From positions 1 to 36,756 of the forward strand of contig DYOH01000033.1 of NCBI GenBank assembly GCA_020720625.1: a stretch of 36,756 bases of DNA, in the 5' to 3' direction. The translations under genes were made by a program, and so were the position numbers. Origin of the DNA: Acetofilamentum sp. (GTDB taxonomy: Bacteria > Bacteroidota > Bacteroidia > Bacteroidales > DYOH01). This document shows, piece after piece, positions 18,876 to 27,013 of this stretch. The notes beneath the pieces are model-generated. The model did no database searches and was not told the origin of the DNA. It saw nothing but the letters and a program-made list of their open reading frames with translations. How positions within the stretch are numbered: position 1 is the stretch's first letter; each line of letters opens with the position of its first letter.

Positions 18876-18997
18876 AATAATTGTTAACCTAAAACCGATA
18901 ATTGTGTTTTACAAAATAGTATAAAACACTAAGTATTTTCTACGCAAAATTGCAAAAAAAGGATGAATACCTAAGGTTAAAAAATACTAACAATCTG

Positions 18998-19573
18998 TTA
19001 TCCTCTTGCAATGTCTTGTCCGGCGTGCAATGCAGCTAAATTAGCCTGCACCACATCTTCGCCTTTGGCGATAAAAATTTGTCTTAGAGCAGCTTCGAGT
19101 AAATTAAAATCAAGCCCGAGTTTTTGGGCCGCTGCCCCCACCAAAACAATATTGGCCGACTTTGAAGTATTTAATTCCTTTGCCACTTCATCGGCATCAA
19201 TAATCAGGTGGTTTTTATACTTTCGAATTTCGCTGTAAATCTCTTCTAATGGCGGATAATTGCTAATATTTTCGTAGGGCTTAGCGTTGGTTACAATCCA
19301 CCCGTTTTGGCCCAGATAAGGCAAATAACGCAAAGCTTCCATTGGCTCCATCGACAAAATCATATCGGCTTTGCCTTTGGTAACCAAATCCGACAGGATA
19401 GGCTCGCTGCTCAAACGAAGGTGAGATTGCACAGCTCCACCCCTTTGCGCCATACCATGCACTTCCGACTGTTTCATGTTTAGCTGGCCAATAAGAGCAG
19501 CCGTTCCAATGGTTGCTGCAATAGACAGAATACCTTGTCCGCCTACTCCTGCAATGATAATATCTTTTTTCAT
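18998..19573 (-). CDS. iorB: Indolepyruvate oxidoreductase subunit beta
   Basis: Small subunit of the ferredoxin-linked enzyme that oxidatively decarboxylates aryl-pyruvates (indolepyruvate, phenylpyruvate) to aryl-acetyl-CoA, or runs the reverse reaction. The 191 residues begin KKDIIIAGVGGQGILS, the classic gamma-domain start, with QSEVHGMAQRGGAVQSHLRL (about 36-55) and SMEPMEALRYLPYL (about 74-87). The ATG at 19573 is chosen because the motif begins immediately; the in-frame extension upstream has no family support. It lies 91 bases after iorA and before the operon terminator. Confidence 0.92.
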   Translation of the reverse strand: MKKDIIIAGVGGQGILSIAATIGTAALIGQLNMKQSEVHGMAQRGGAVQSHLRLSSEPILSDLVTKGKADMILSMEPMEALRYLPYLGQNGWIVTNAKPYENISNYPPLEEIYSEIRKYKNHLIIDADEVAKELNTSKSANIVLVGAAAQKLGLDFNLLEAALRQIFIAKGEDVVQANLAALHAGQDIARG

Positions 19574-19664
19574 TCGATAATTATTTTTAAGCTGGACGAA
19601 ACCCGCATGATGAATTATCATCCGTTAAAGTTTTTCACGAACCATGCCCGTTTTGTAAAATTGA

Positions 19665-21281
19665 TTATTCGCTTTTCTTTTTAGCAGCTGCTTTTTCGCT
19701 CATTCTGCGATCGATAATGCGCACACATTCGCGACGCGCCACAATAACCGAAATACCATCATAATCCACTTCTTCCTGAAGCATTTGAACAAAATCCTGA
19801 TGGCTCTTGGGAAGTGGTTTAATGGTTCTAACGTGGTCCGGATGAACACCCAATCCAAGGCAAATTTTCTCCAATTGCTCTTCTTTTGCCGGAGAAAACT
19901 GGCCGCCGGTCATGGCCGCTGCACTATTATCAGAAATAATAAGAACCATACGGGTATTTTCGGTAATGGCATCCAGTAAACCGGTCATGCCGGAGTGAGT
20001 AAATGTAGAATCGCCAATTACAGCAATAGCCGGATGTATGCCGGCATCGGCAGCTCCTTTAGCCATGGTAATGGAAGCGCCCATATCGATGCATGTTTCG
20101 ATGGAGTTAAACGGAGCATAAGCTCCCAAGGTATAACATCCTATATCTGAAAAACTTCTAATATCTCCATATTTTTGGGTTACCACGTTTACAGCCCTAA
20201 AAACATCCATGTGGCCGCAACCCGGACACATAGCCGGCGGACGAGCAGCTAAAACAGACGGAACAGCAGGACCTTCGGCATCTTCCAGGCCTAATGCCTT
20301 TGCAAGATAATTTGGATTAAGCTCTCCTGTTCTGGGTAAATAGCCATCGAGTTTGCCATGAATTTTGGGATTTCCCATAATACCTACCAAACCCTCCTCT
20401 ACATAAGGAAATCCTTCTTCAACGACCAAAATTTGGTCGCAAGAGTTTACAAAATCGCGAATTTTTTTTGTTGGATACGGATATTGCGAAATTTTAAGAA
20501 TCGGAAAACTACATCCATCTGGAAAATTTTCCATCACATAATTGTAGGCAATACCGGTGGCAATAATGCCCCAAGATTTATCTTTGCCGGGATAAAAAAT
20601 ATTGTAAGCCGATTCGTCGGACTCTAATTCAAATCTAATCTGGTCGTTGACCAAAACCTGGTATCTTTGTCTGGAAATAGAAGGAAGTAAAATAAACTGT
20701 TCCCTGTTCTTTGGCAATCGAATTTGATTTTGCGGTAATTTTTCGCGGGTATATACAGAACTGCGAGAGTGCGCAATTCGGGTTGTAATCCGAATAATAA
20801 TTGGCGAGCCCAGTCTTTCGCTCAGTTCAAAGCCAGAGTAAGCCATTTCGTAAGCTTCTTGCTGATTAGAAGGCTCAAGCACGGGAACCAGGGCAAATTT
20901 ACCATAAAAACGGCTATCCTGCTCATTTTGAGAAGAGTGTTGCGAAGGATCGTCGGCCACAACCACTAATAATCCACCGTTTGCACCCGAAATAGCCGAA
21001 TTTACAAAAGCATCGGCGGCCACGTTCAAACCTACATGTTTCATAGTAACAATAGCTCTTTTTCCTGCCCACGACATTCCCAGAGCCTCTTCCATGGCCG
21101 TTTTTTCGTTGGCCGACCATTGATTATGGATTTTTCTTTCCAAAGCCAATTTATTGCGCTGAATGTATTCAATAATCTCGGTTGACGGAGTTCCGGGATA
21201 GCCATAGGCACCCGACATTCCGGCATCGATAGCGCCCTGAGCAATAGCTTCATCTCCCAACAATAAAAGTTTTTGCATCAT
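19665..21281 (-). CDS. iorA: Indolepyruvate oxidoreductase subunit alpha, lacking the ferredoxin domain
   Basis: Large catalytic subunit that binds thiamine diphosphate and, with IorB, oxidises aryl-pyruvates using coenzyme A and ferredoxin. The 538 residues contain GYPGTPSTEIIEYIQ near the N-terminus and VVADDPSQHSSQNEQDSRF in the pyrimidine-binding part. MCPGCGHMDVF opens the diphosphate domain, and the ThDP motif starts at GDSTFTHSGM and ends near IISDNSAAAMTGGQ. Archaeal IorA proteins continue with two 4Fe-4S ferredoxin motifs; here the protein ends in a Lys/Ala-rich tail with no Cys cluster. I believe this short form occurs in other Bacteroidota. The gene starts 17 bases after yjbQ ends, so the three genes probably form one operon. 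Confidence 0.93.
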   Translation of the reverse strand: MMQKLLLLGDEAIAQGAIDAGMSGAYGYPGTPSTEIIEYIQRNKLALERKIHNQWSANEKTAMEEALGMSWAGKRAIVTMKHVGLNVAADAFVNSAISGANGGLLVVVADDPSQHSSQNEQDSRFYGKFALVPVLEPSNQQEAYEMAYSGFELSERLGSPIIIRITTRIAHSRSSVYTREKLPQNQIRLPKNREQFILLPSISRQRYQVLVNDQIRFELESDESAYNIFYPGKDKSWGIIATGIAYNYVMENFPDGCSFPILKISQYPYPTKKIRDFVNSCDQILVVEEGFPYVEEGLVGIMGNPKIHGKLDGYLPRTGELNPNYLAKALGLEDAEGPAVPSVLAARPPAMCPGCGHMDVFRAVNVVTQKYGDIRSFSDIGCYTLGAYAPFNSIETCIDMGASITMAKGAADAGIHPAIAVIGDSTFTHSGMTGLLDAITENTRMVLIISDNSAAAMTGGQFSPAKEEQLEKICLGLGVHPDHVRTIKPLPKSHQDFVQMLQEEVDYDGISVIVARRECVRIIDRRMSEKAAAKKKSE

Positions 21282-21298
21282 ACAGAATATTTAAATCA

Positions 21299-21709
21299 TT
21301 ATGAATATATAGTAAATACTAGTTTTCGGGCACCTCCTTTGTGCCTGAACTCGCATAAATAAATGCCTTGCCATTGTCCTAAATTAAGTTTACGGCCGGT
21401 AATCGGAATATGGACAGAACTACCTGTAAAAGAAGCTTTTATGTGCGCTGGCATATCATCATTTCCTTCCATGGTGTGGGTAAACATTTTGGGATCGTCG
21501 GGAATTAATTGTGTTAAGAAGTTTTCGAAATCTGCCCGCACCGCCGGATCAAAATTTTCGCTAATCGTAAGAGCAGCAGAGGTGTGCTTAATAAAAATAT
21601 GCAAAACGCCCATTTCAGGCCATTCGTCAATGGTTTTTAAAACAGTATCCGTAATTAAATGATAGCCTCTTTGATATTCAGGTAATTGAATTTCTTTTTG
21701 CCAAATCAT
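21299..21709 (-). CDS. YjbQ family protein (UPF0047)
   Basis: A 136-residue cytoplasmic protein of the YjbQ/UPF0047 family. The signature stretches are HTSAALTISENFDPAVRADF (about 42-61), HTMEGNDDMPAHIKASFTG (about 78-96) and GQWQGIYLCEFRHKGGARKL near the C-terminus. Family members have been reported to have low-level thiamine-phosphate synthase activity in E. coli, but the physiological role is unsettled. It is the first gene before iorA (17-base gap). Since IorA uses thiamine diphosphate, a functional link is possible but only inferred. Confidence 0.88.
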   Translation of the reverse strand: MIWQKEIQLPEYQRGYHLITDTVLKTIDEWPEMGVLHIFIKHTSAALTISENFDPAVRADFENFLTQLIPDDPKMFTHTMEGNDDMPAHIKASFTGSSVHIPITGRKLNLGQWQGIYLCEFRHKGGARKLVFTIYS

Positions 21710-21737
21710 ATTTCTTTTCGTTTAGAAAGTAAAACTA

Positions 21738-21745
21738 CAAATTTA
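21738..21745 (-). promoter_or_regulatory. Candidate -7 box of the yjbQ-iorAB operon
   Basis: On the minus strand TAAATTTG is an exact TAnnTTTG, 28 bases before the yjbQ ATG. A TTTG occurs upstream only 11 bases away (21757-21760), closer than the usual spacing, so the match is partial. Confidence 0.35.
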
Positions 21746-21940
21746 AAATTGAATATCAAAATTTGCTTATATATTTTAAGTATTTTGATGAAATGTTTTG
21801 CGAAATGTAAGTGGAATGAAGGTTTTTCTTTCATGTTGCTGTTTTTTCATGCATTGATTTTCCATTTACAACAAAAAACACATAGAGTTGATAGTGTGGG
21901 TGTATTTTTATGAGATCTATAAATGAGTCGAGTCTAAAAA

Positions 21941-22019
21941 CCCTGCCAGCGTTGATTTTTATAAAATGCTGTAACTGTACTAAACAGTTTATAAGTCAAT
22001 TAAGAAAACGCTGGCAGGG
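21941..22019. repeat. GC-rich 13-bp inverted repeat forming a long hairpin
   Basis: CCCTGCCAGCGTT (21941-21953) and AACGCTGGCAGGG (22007-22019) are perfect inverse complements in otherwise very AT-rich DNA. The 53-base interval contains its own small dyad, AACTGT with ACAGTT (about 21973-21989). It could be a small mobile hairpin element, a structured RNA or a terminator remnant. No open frame uses it. Confidence 0.6.
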
Positions 22020-22192
22020 GTATAATCATTTTTTCAATCTTTTTAGACTGAACTCAATATCCTATAAAAATATCTTGCATACCCAAAATTTTGCATCCTC
22101 TAAAAACCTTGTATTTTTGGAGCAAAAGGGTTTGGCACGATATATTTTACTGCATTTACAAGCAATCCTATTGGTTAAAATTTCATCAAAAT

Positions 22193-22239
22193 AAAAAATC
22201 GGGAGACAGCCTATCCTTTTCAATAGCTACATCTCCCGA
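22193..22239 (-). terminator. Rho-independent terminator of hydG
   Basis: TCGGGAGA (22199-22206) pairs with TCTCCCGA (22232-22239), and part of the 25-base loop can pair further (CTAT with ATAG). On the minus strand the stem is followed by six U. It begins 21 bases after the hydG stop. Confidence 0.7.
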
Positions 22240-22259
22240 AAAAGAATACAATGAAGAAT

Positions 22260-23687
22260 TTAAAAATACAAATCGCGTTCTCCTTGTTTGAGTCGCTCTA
22301 ATTTACTTTCCAATTGCGTAGTTTTTTGGAATTTGGCTAATTCCAGCATTTTTCTTTCAATCATGGCATAACCTTTTTGTTTTTGTTCTGCTGATGCATA
22401 ATCTTCGAGATATTCAGCCAGCGTAAGTATGGCATTTGGAGCACAGTATCTTTTAATAAAACCGGGCACAGAAAATTCCATAAAATGTTCGCCTGTCCGG
22501 CCTAAACGATAACATGCAGTGCAAAAAGAAGGCAGATAATCTGTATCAATCAATTCATCAATCACTTCGGCCAGCGAGCGGGTATCGTTAATTTCGAATT
22601 GTTCCATTTCTAAATCCTGATTTTGCTCATTTTTGTTGGTATAACCTTCCATTTGAATATTTGTGCCACCATCAATTTGCGAAACGCCGAATCTCAGCAC
22701 TTCGTTGCGTACCGATACAGGCTCACGGGCGGTTAGAATCATTCCGGTGTAGGGCACAGCCAGTCGCAAAATGGCAACTAATTTTGTAAAATCGTCATCA
22801 CTTACCAGGTATTTATCATCAATATTCAGTTCCGAAGCATTTTTTATGCGCGGAAAAGAAATGGTATGCGGCCCCACGTTGTAAACTTTTTCGAAATGAT
22901 TTACATGCCTAACCAGCGCCAGCACTTCGTATCTCCAATCATATAAGCCGAATAACGCACCAATTCCCACATCGTCTATTCCTGCTTCCATGGCCCTGTC
23001 GAGCGATGTAAGACGGTTTTCGAAATTGCGTTTATTTCCGCCCAAATGCACCTTAGCATAAGTTTCGGGATGATAAGTTTCCTGAAAAATCTGATAAGTA
23101 CCAATTCCGGCCTCGTGCACGGTTTTAAATCCTTCGATTGTCATTGGGGCAGCATTAATATTCACACGTCTGATTTCGCCTTTTCCGTGCTTAACACTAT
23201 ACACCGTTCGCACAGAATCGGCAATAAATTCGGGCGTATACATGGGGTGCTCCCCATAAACGAGAATGAGCCTTTTATGTCCGTTATCTTCCAAAGCAGA
23301 AACCTGCGCCACAATTTGCTCTTTCGATAAAGTAATACGTTGCTGTTTTTTGTTTGTAACCCTAAAACCACAATACTGACAATTATTTGTGCAATAATTA
23401 CCAATATATAAAGGAGCAAAAAGCACGATTCTATCGCCATAAACAGTTTCCTTTAGTTTTCGGGCACCTTGCTTAATTTCTTCAATAAGCCCTGCATCGG
23501 TTGTTTGCACCAGAATAGCAGTTTCTTCAAGTGAAAGTCGGTTTTTGTCCAAAGATTTTTGAATAATCTCCCTTACCCTATCTTCAGAAGGCTTGGCAGT
23601 ATTTAAAAAATCCCAAATTTCTTCGGCATCGATAAAAGATTCCATAGCTTTGTCTTCTATCCGGTAATTTTGCGTTGAGTATTTCAT
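22260..23687 (-). CDS. hydG: [FeFe]-hydrogenase maturase HydG, radical SAM
   Basis: Radical SAM enzyme that cleaves tyrosine to make the CO and CN ligands used to assemble the H-cluster. The 475 residues have the radical SAM Cys motif in NYCTNNCQYCGFR (CX3CX2C, about residues 98-110). HydG-type blocks YQIFQETYHPETYAKVH and GIGALFGLYDWRYEVLAL follow, and the C-terminal second-cluster Cys motif SFCTACYRLGRTG with CAPNA is what separates HydG from the thiamine enzyme ThiH. It follows the TM1266-like gene by 20 bases on the same strand and ends at a terminator. HydE, HydF and the hydrogenase itself are not in this window. Confidence 0.94.
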   Translation of the reverse strand: MKYSTQNYRIEDKAMESFIDAEEIWDFLNTAKPSEDRVREIIQKSLDKNRLSLEETAILVQTTDAGLIEEIKQGARKLKETVYGDRIVLFAPLYIGNYCTNNCQYCGFRVTNKKQQRITLSKEQIVAQVSALEDNGHKRLILVYGEHPMYTPEFIADSVRTVYSVKHGKGEIRRVNINAAPMTIEGFKTVHEAGIGTYQIFQETYHPETYAKVHLGGNKRNFENRLTSLDRAMEAGIDDVGIGALFGLYDWRYEVLALVRHVNHFEKVYNVGPHTISFPRIKNASELNIDDKYLVSDDDFTKLVAILRLAVPYTGMILTAREPVSVRNEVLRFGVSQIDGGTNIQMEGYTNKNEQNQDLEMEQFEINDTRSLAEVIDELIDTDYLPSFCTACYRLGRTGEHFMEFSVPGFIKRYCAPNAILTLAEYLEDYASAEQKQKGYAMIERKMLELAKFQKTTQLESKLERLKQGERDLYF

Positions 23688-23707
23688 GCACTATTTATAT
23701 TAAATCG

Positions 23708-23968
23708 TTAATCTTTATTTTCCAATGGTTTATGCATGCAACTTTTAACTTCGACAAATGGAATACGACCAATTTTTCCGGAAAGAGCGTTAATTTCCTG
23801 ACTTGTTGCCTCAACAATAATAGACATTAAACTCATTTTTATGTTGTGGATAGGCAATCCGGTTCGGCTTAAAATGAACTGTGCGTAAGCCGAAAGAACA
23901 GTATTAATAGCATTTACTGCCCGAAAATCTTTAATCAGAATCAGAATAGAACCATATCTCTTTTCCAT
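23708..23968 (-). CDS. TM1266-like iron-only hydrogenase system regulator
   Basis: An 86-residue ACT/NikR C-terminal-like protein starting MEKRYGSILILIKD. The pattern AVNAINTVLSAYAQFILSRT followed by ISQEINALSGKIGR-like sequence and a closing FVEVKSC matches the small TM1266 family, found beside [FeFe]-hydrogenase maturation genes and proposed to regulate them. The ATG at 23968 is fixed by a strong Shine-Dalgarno AAGGAG (complement of 23975-23980) six bases upstream; an in-frame upstream start is therefore rejected. It leads into hydG, which supports the assignment. The role in regulation is from family annotation, not from sequence. Confidence 0.8.
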   Translation of the reverse strand: MEKRYGSILILIKDFRAVNAINTVLSAYAQFILSRTGLPIHNIKMSLMSIIVEATSQEINALSGKIGRIPFVEVKSCMHKPLENKD

Positions 23969-24046
23969 TGGACACTCCTTTGGATTAGTAATGCAAAAAA
24001 CCATTAATCATTGGGAAAAGAAAAACTTGCCCCTTTGAATTAAACA

Positions 24047-24073
24047 CAAAATTAGTATAAAGATAAACACAAA
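24047..24073 (-). promoter_or_regulatory. Candidate promoter of the TM1266-like gene and hydG
   Basis: On the minus strand TAATTTTG (24047-24054) is an exact TAnnTTTG. TTTG (24070-24073) lies 15 bases upstream, shorter than the usual 19-21, so the pair is imperfect. The leader to the ATG would be about 70 bases. Confidence 0.35.
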
Positions 24074-24246
24074 AAACTGAAATTAATCATGCTTGTTTGT
24101 ATTTAGAAAAAAAACAGGATACCAAAAGATATTCAATAAAAAACCTAAAAAAATTTCGTTGATAAAATACTAGAATACATAAAATGCACTATCTTGCGGA
24201 GCGAAAACGAAATTAACATGGAATCAGAAATACGCTATAAATTAAG

Positions 24247-26922
24247 ATGATAAAAAACTATCTACTATTTATACTGCTCATCTGCACACAAATAATACAA
24301 GCACAGCAGAAATATTATGCCGTAAATGGCGAAATAGATTTAAGCACTGTAAATTTTGATGATAACGAAATAATTAAACTAAACGGAGATTGGAACTTTT
24401 ACTGGAACGCCCATATCCCACCACAAGATTTTATCGAAAATGTAGAGCCAAATCAAACAGGATATTTTCGTCTGCCGGGTCTCTGGAACGCATATATTGT
24501 TGATGGCACATCCGTTGCCGGAAAAGGATTTGTAACCTACCATTTAAAAATAAAACTCCCGGCGGAGAAAAAAATGTATGGATTACGAATTCCGCGAATA
24601 GAAACCAGCTACCGCCTCTGGGTAGACGATAAATTGCTTAAAGAAGCAGGCATTGCCGGAACTTCAACAGAGAATACCATACCATCGTGGGAAACCGCTT
24701 GGCTCATTTTTTATCCACAAGGAACAAGCGTGCACATCACCATACAAATCTCGAATTTTGACCATAGAAAAGGAGGAATTGCGCAAAGTATAGAATTTGG
24801 GAGCCAAACAGCCGTAAGAGGCACACAAAACAGGATATACAATATCAACATCTTTTTATTGGCGGTACTAATTATAATGACTTTCCATCACCTGGGAGTA
24901 TATTTTCTAAATAAAAAAGAGAAAAAATCGCTGTCTTTTGCCATTCATACAGCTTCTACAGCGCTATACTTGGCATCGCACGGCGAAATGATAATTAATT
25001 ACTTATTCGGAACGCTCAATTACGAGTTTAACGTAAAACTAAGCTGGTGGTCGGTACTATTTGGCATATTATCGTTTACATGGTTTTTATACTACGCCTT
25101 TCCAAAATTTTATAATAAAAAATACATTCGCATCCTCACCATAGTAATAGGAATATTTTCAATCGTCATTTTAGTTCTTCCGGCACTCTATTTTACCTAT
25201 TTACTGCTGGTTTTATTTATTCTGATATCCGTAATGCTGATATTTACCTTACAAGGAATCTTAAAAGCATCGCTGGTAAAAGAGATTGGAGCCCGACTAT
25301 CGTTAATCGGAACACTTATATTTATGCTGGCCGCCTTGAACGATATGCTTTATGATAACGGAACTATAAAAACTTTTTTGGCCGTACCGGTTGGAACCTT
25401 TGTATTTATTCTGATTCAGTCTTTTATGCTCTCCTTAAAAAGCTCAATTGCCCAAAAAGAACTCGAAGCAGTAAATAAAAAAATAAAAGCACTCGACACC
25501 ATTAAGGGCCGACTTTTATCCGAACCAAACTATAAATTAAGTTTAGCCGCTCAAATACTAAACCAGGAATTAGGTTTCTACAAAACCTATTTTATCATAC
25601 CCGACGATGATGCCCTTATAGTACAAGCAGCCAACGACCCCGACGCTAAAATGTACGAAAACAGGCTTCCCGAACTCATGATGATTGAACAAAAAACGGA
25701 ACACAACTTTATACCTTTAGAGTTAATAATCAAGCATTTAGAAAAAAAAGAGCCAACGCTTATCAGCGATTTTGAAAAAAACATCATCTCCATTAATTAT
25801 TTTAAAAAATCGAGCACAAATTATTGCTATATCTATCCAATTATCGAGAACCAGAATATTAAGCTCATTTTGTATTTCGAAGGAAAAGGAAATTTAAATG
25901 CATTTAAAACCGAACTTCTCTCCCTTTTGGAATCGCAGATTATTACCATTTTAGAGAACAATAAGTTTCTTACAGAACTAGAAGAACTGAATAGAACCCT
26001 AGAAGAGAAAGTAGAACATCGTACAGCAGAAGTTTATCAGCAAAAAGAAGAAATTGCTGCGCAGAGAGACGAAATCGAAGAAAAAAATACCAGACTAAAA
26101 ATTGCCCTTGAACAAAAAGAATACGTAAACCGAACACTAACCGATAGTATCAACTATGCCAAAAAGATTCAGCAATCTTTGCTGCCATCCAAAAAGGCCT
26201 TTACAGGAATATTTCCCGATTCTTTTGTATTTCTAAAACCCAAAGACATTCTAAGCGGCGATTTCTATTGGATAAAACAAATAGATCTAAATATTCTTGG
26301 TCAATCGAACCGGTTTAAAATAATTGCGGCCATAGATTGCACCGGACATGGAGTTCCGGGTGCGCTAATGTCTATAATAGCCAACGACCTGCTCGACCAA
26401 GCCATTATAGAGCACCATTTAATAGAACCATCGCTGATACTAGAATCGATGGAATATGGTCTTAGGTCGCGCTTGCAGAGCGACAAATACGACGAAAGAA
26501 GCAAAGATGGAATGGACATGTCGTTGATTGTAATAAACGAAACCAAAAAAGAGTTTAAGTTTGCCGGAGCACACAATCCGGTATACTATTTACCCGCTGG
26601 AGTAAATGAAATGGAAGTATTACCGGCAACACCCTATTCTATAGGCGGTTTCGAAGTAAAAGACATAAAGAAACAGTTCAAACAAACCACGCTCCAGTAT
26701 AAATCGGGAGAAACAATATACATGTTTTCAGATGGTTACTACGATCAGATAGGCGGAATAAAAGAAAGAAAATTTATGAAAAATGCATTCAAAGAGCTTT
26801 TATTAACTATCTACGAAAAAAATATGGCTGAACAACACAATATTTTAGAAACCACACTAAATAACTGGAAATCAAGCTCAAAACAGATAGACGATATCCT
26901 GGTTATAGGTTTTAGGTTCTAG
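24247..26922 (+). CDS. 7TMR-DISM sensor with SpoIIE-type PP2C phosphatase domain
   Basis: An 891-residue membrane signalling protein. In order: signal peptide (1-19), a periplasmic jelly-roll sensory domain of the 7TMR-DISM extracellular kind (about 25-190; LNGDWNFYW, PGLWNAY), and seven membrane helices (about 200-405). A GAF-like region (about 420-590) and a coiled coil (about 595-655, Glu/Lys-rich) follow. The SpoIIE/PP2C phosphatase domain ends the protein (about 665-891), with LSGDFYW, DCTGHGVPGALMS, MFSDGYYDQIGG and DDILVIGFR carrying the metal-binding Asp residues. It likely dephosphorylates a serine on an anti-sigma-factor antagonist in response to an external ligand; neither partner nor ligand is visible. 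It stands alone on the strand. Confidence 0.88.
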   Translation: MIKNYLLFILLICTQIIQAQQKYYAVNGEIDLSTVNFDDNEIIKLNGDWNFYWNAHIPPQDFIENVEPNQTGYFRLPGLWNAYIVDGTSVAGKGFVTYHLKIKLPAEKKMYGLRIPRIETSYRLWVDDKLLKEAGIAGTSTENTIPSWETAWLIFYPQGTSVHITIQISNFDHRKGGIAQSIEFGSQTAVRGTQNRIYNINIFLLAVLIIMTFHHLGVYFLNKKEKKSLSFAIHTASTALYLASHGEMIINYLFGTLNYEFNVKLSWWSVLFGILSFTWFLYYAFPKFYNKKYIRILTIVIGIFSIVILVLPALYFTYLLLVLFILISVMLIFTLQGILKASLVKEIGARLSLIGTLIFMLAALNDMLYDNGTIKTFLAVPVGTFVFILIQSFMLSLKSSIAQKELEAVNKKIKALDTIKGRLLSEPNYKLSLAAQILNQELGFYKTYFIIPDDDALIVQAANDPDAKMYENRLPELMMIEQKTEHNFIPLELIIKHLEKKEPTLISDFEKNIISINYFKKSSTNYCYIYPIIENQNIKLILYFEGKGNLNAFKTELLSLLESQIITILENNKFLTELEELNRTLEEKVEHRTAEVYQQKEEIAAQRDEIEEKNTRLKIALEQKEYVNRTLTDSINYAKKIQQSLLPSKKAFTGIFPDSFVFLKPKDILSGDFYWIKQIDLNILGQSNRFKIIAAIDCTGHGVPGALMSIIANDLLDQAIIEHHLIEPSLILESMEYGLRSRLQSDKYDERSKDGMDMSLIVINETKKEFKFAGAHNPVYYLPAGVNEMEVLPATPYSIGGFEVKDIKKQFKQTTLQYKSGETIYMFSDGYYDQIGGIKERKFMKNAFKELLLTIYEKNMAEQHNILETTLNNWKSSSKQIDDILVIGFRF

Positions 26923-27013
26923 TTGTTAATAAGTTTTTAACGAAATATTTTGCACAGAAAAAAAAATGGCCTATTTTTAGCGCCACATGATTATTAAAGT
27001 AATCAACAAAAAA

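Larger units (their letters stand above)
21710..22259. other. Intergenic region with hairpin elements
   Basis: These 550 bases lie between the yjbQ promoter side and the hydG terminator. I support no gene: the open frames here are short, overlapping and without family resemblance. The region holds a yjbQ -7 candidate (21738-21745), a GC-rich inverted repeat (21941-22019) and the hydG terminator (22193-22239). Confidence 0.5.

Noticed and set aside
19665-21281. iorA considered truncated by a frameshift before its ferredoxin domain.
   Set aside because: The stop follows an ordinary tail, the next gene begins nearby, and I see no Cys-rich 4Fe-4S remnant in the remaining gap. The short form is better read as natural.
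21910-22194. A 94-codon open frame on the plus strand in the yjbQ-hydG gap.
   Set aside because: It overlaps other frames, runs through the inverted repeat, and its Lys/Ser/Leu/Phe/Asn-heavy translation shows no domain. AT-rich noncoding DNA gives such frames by chance.
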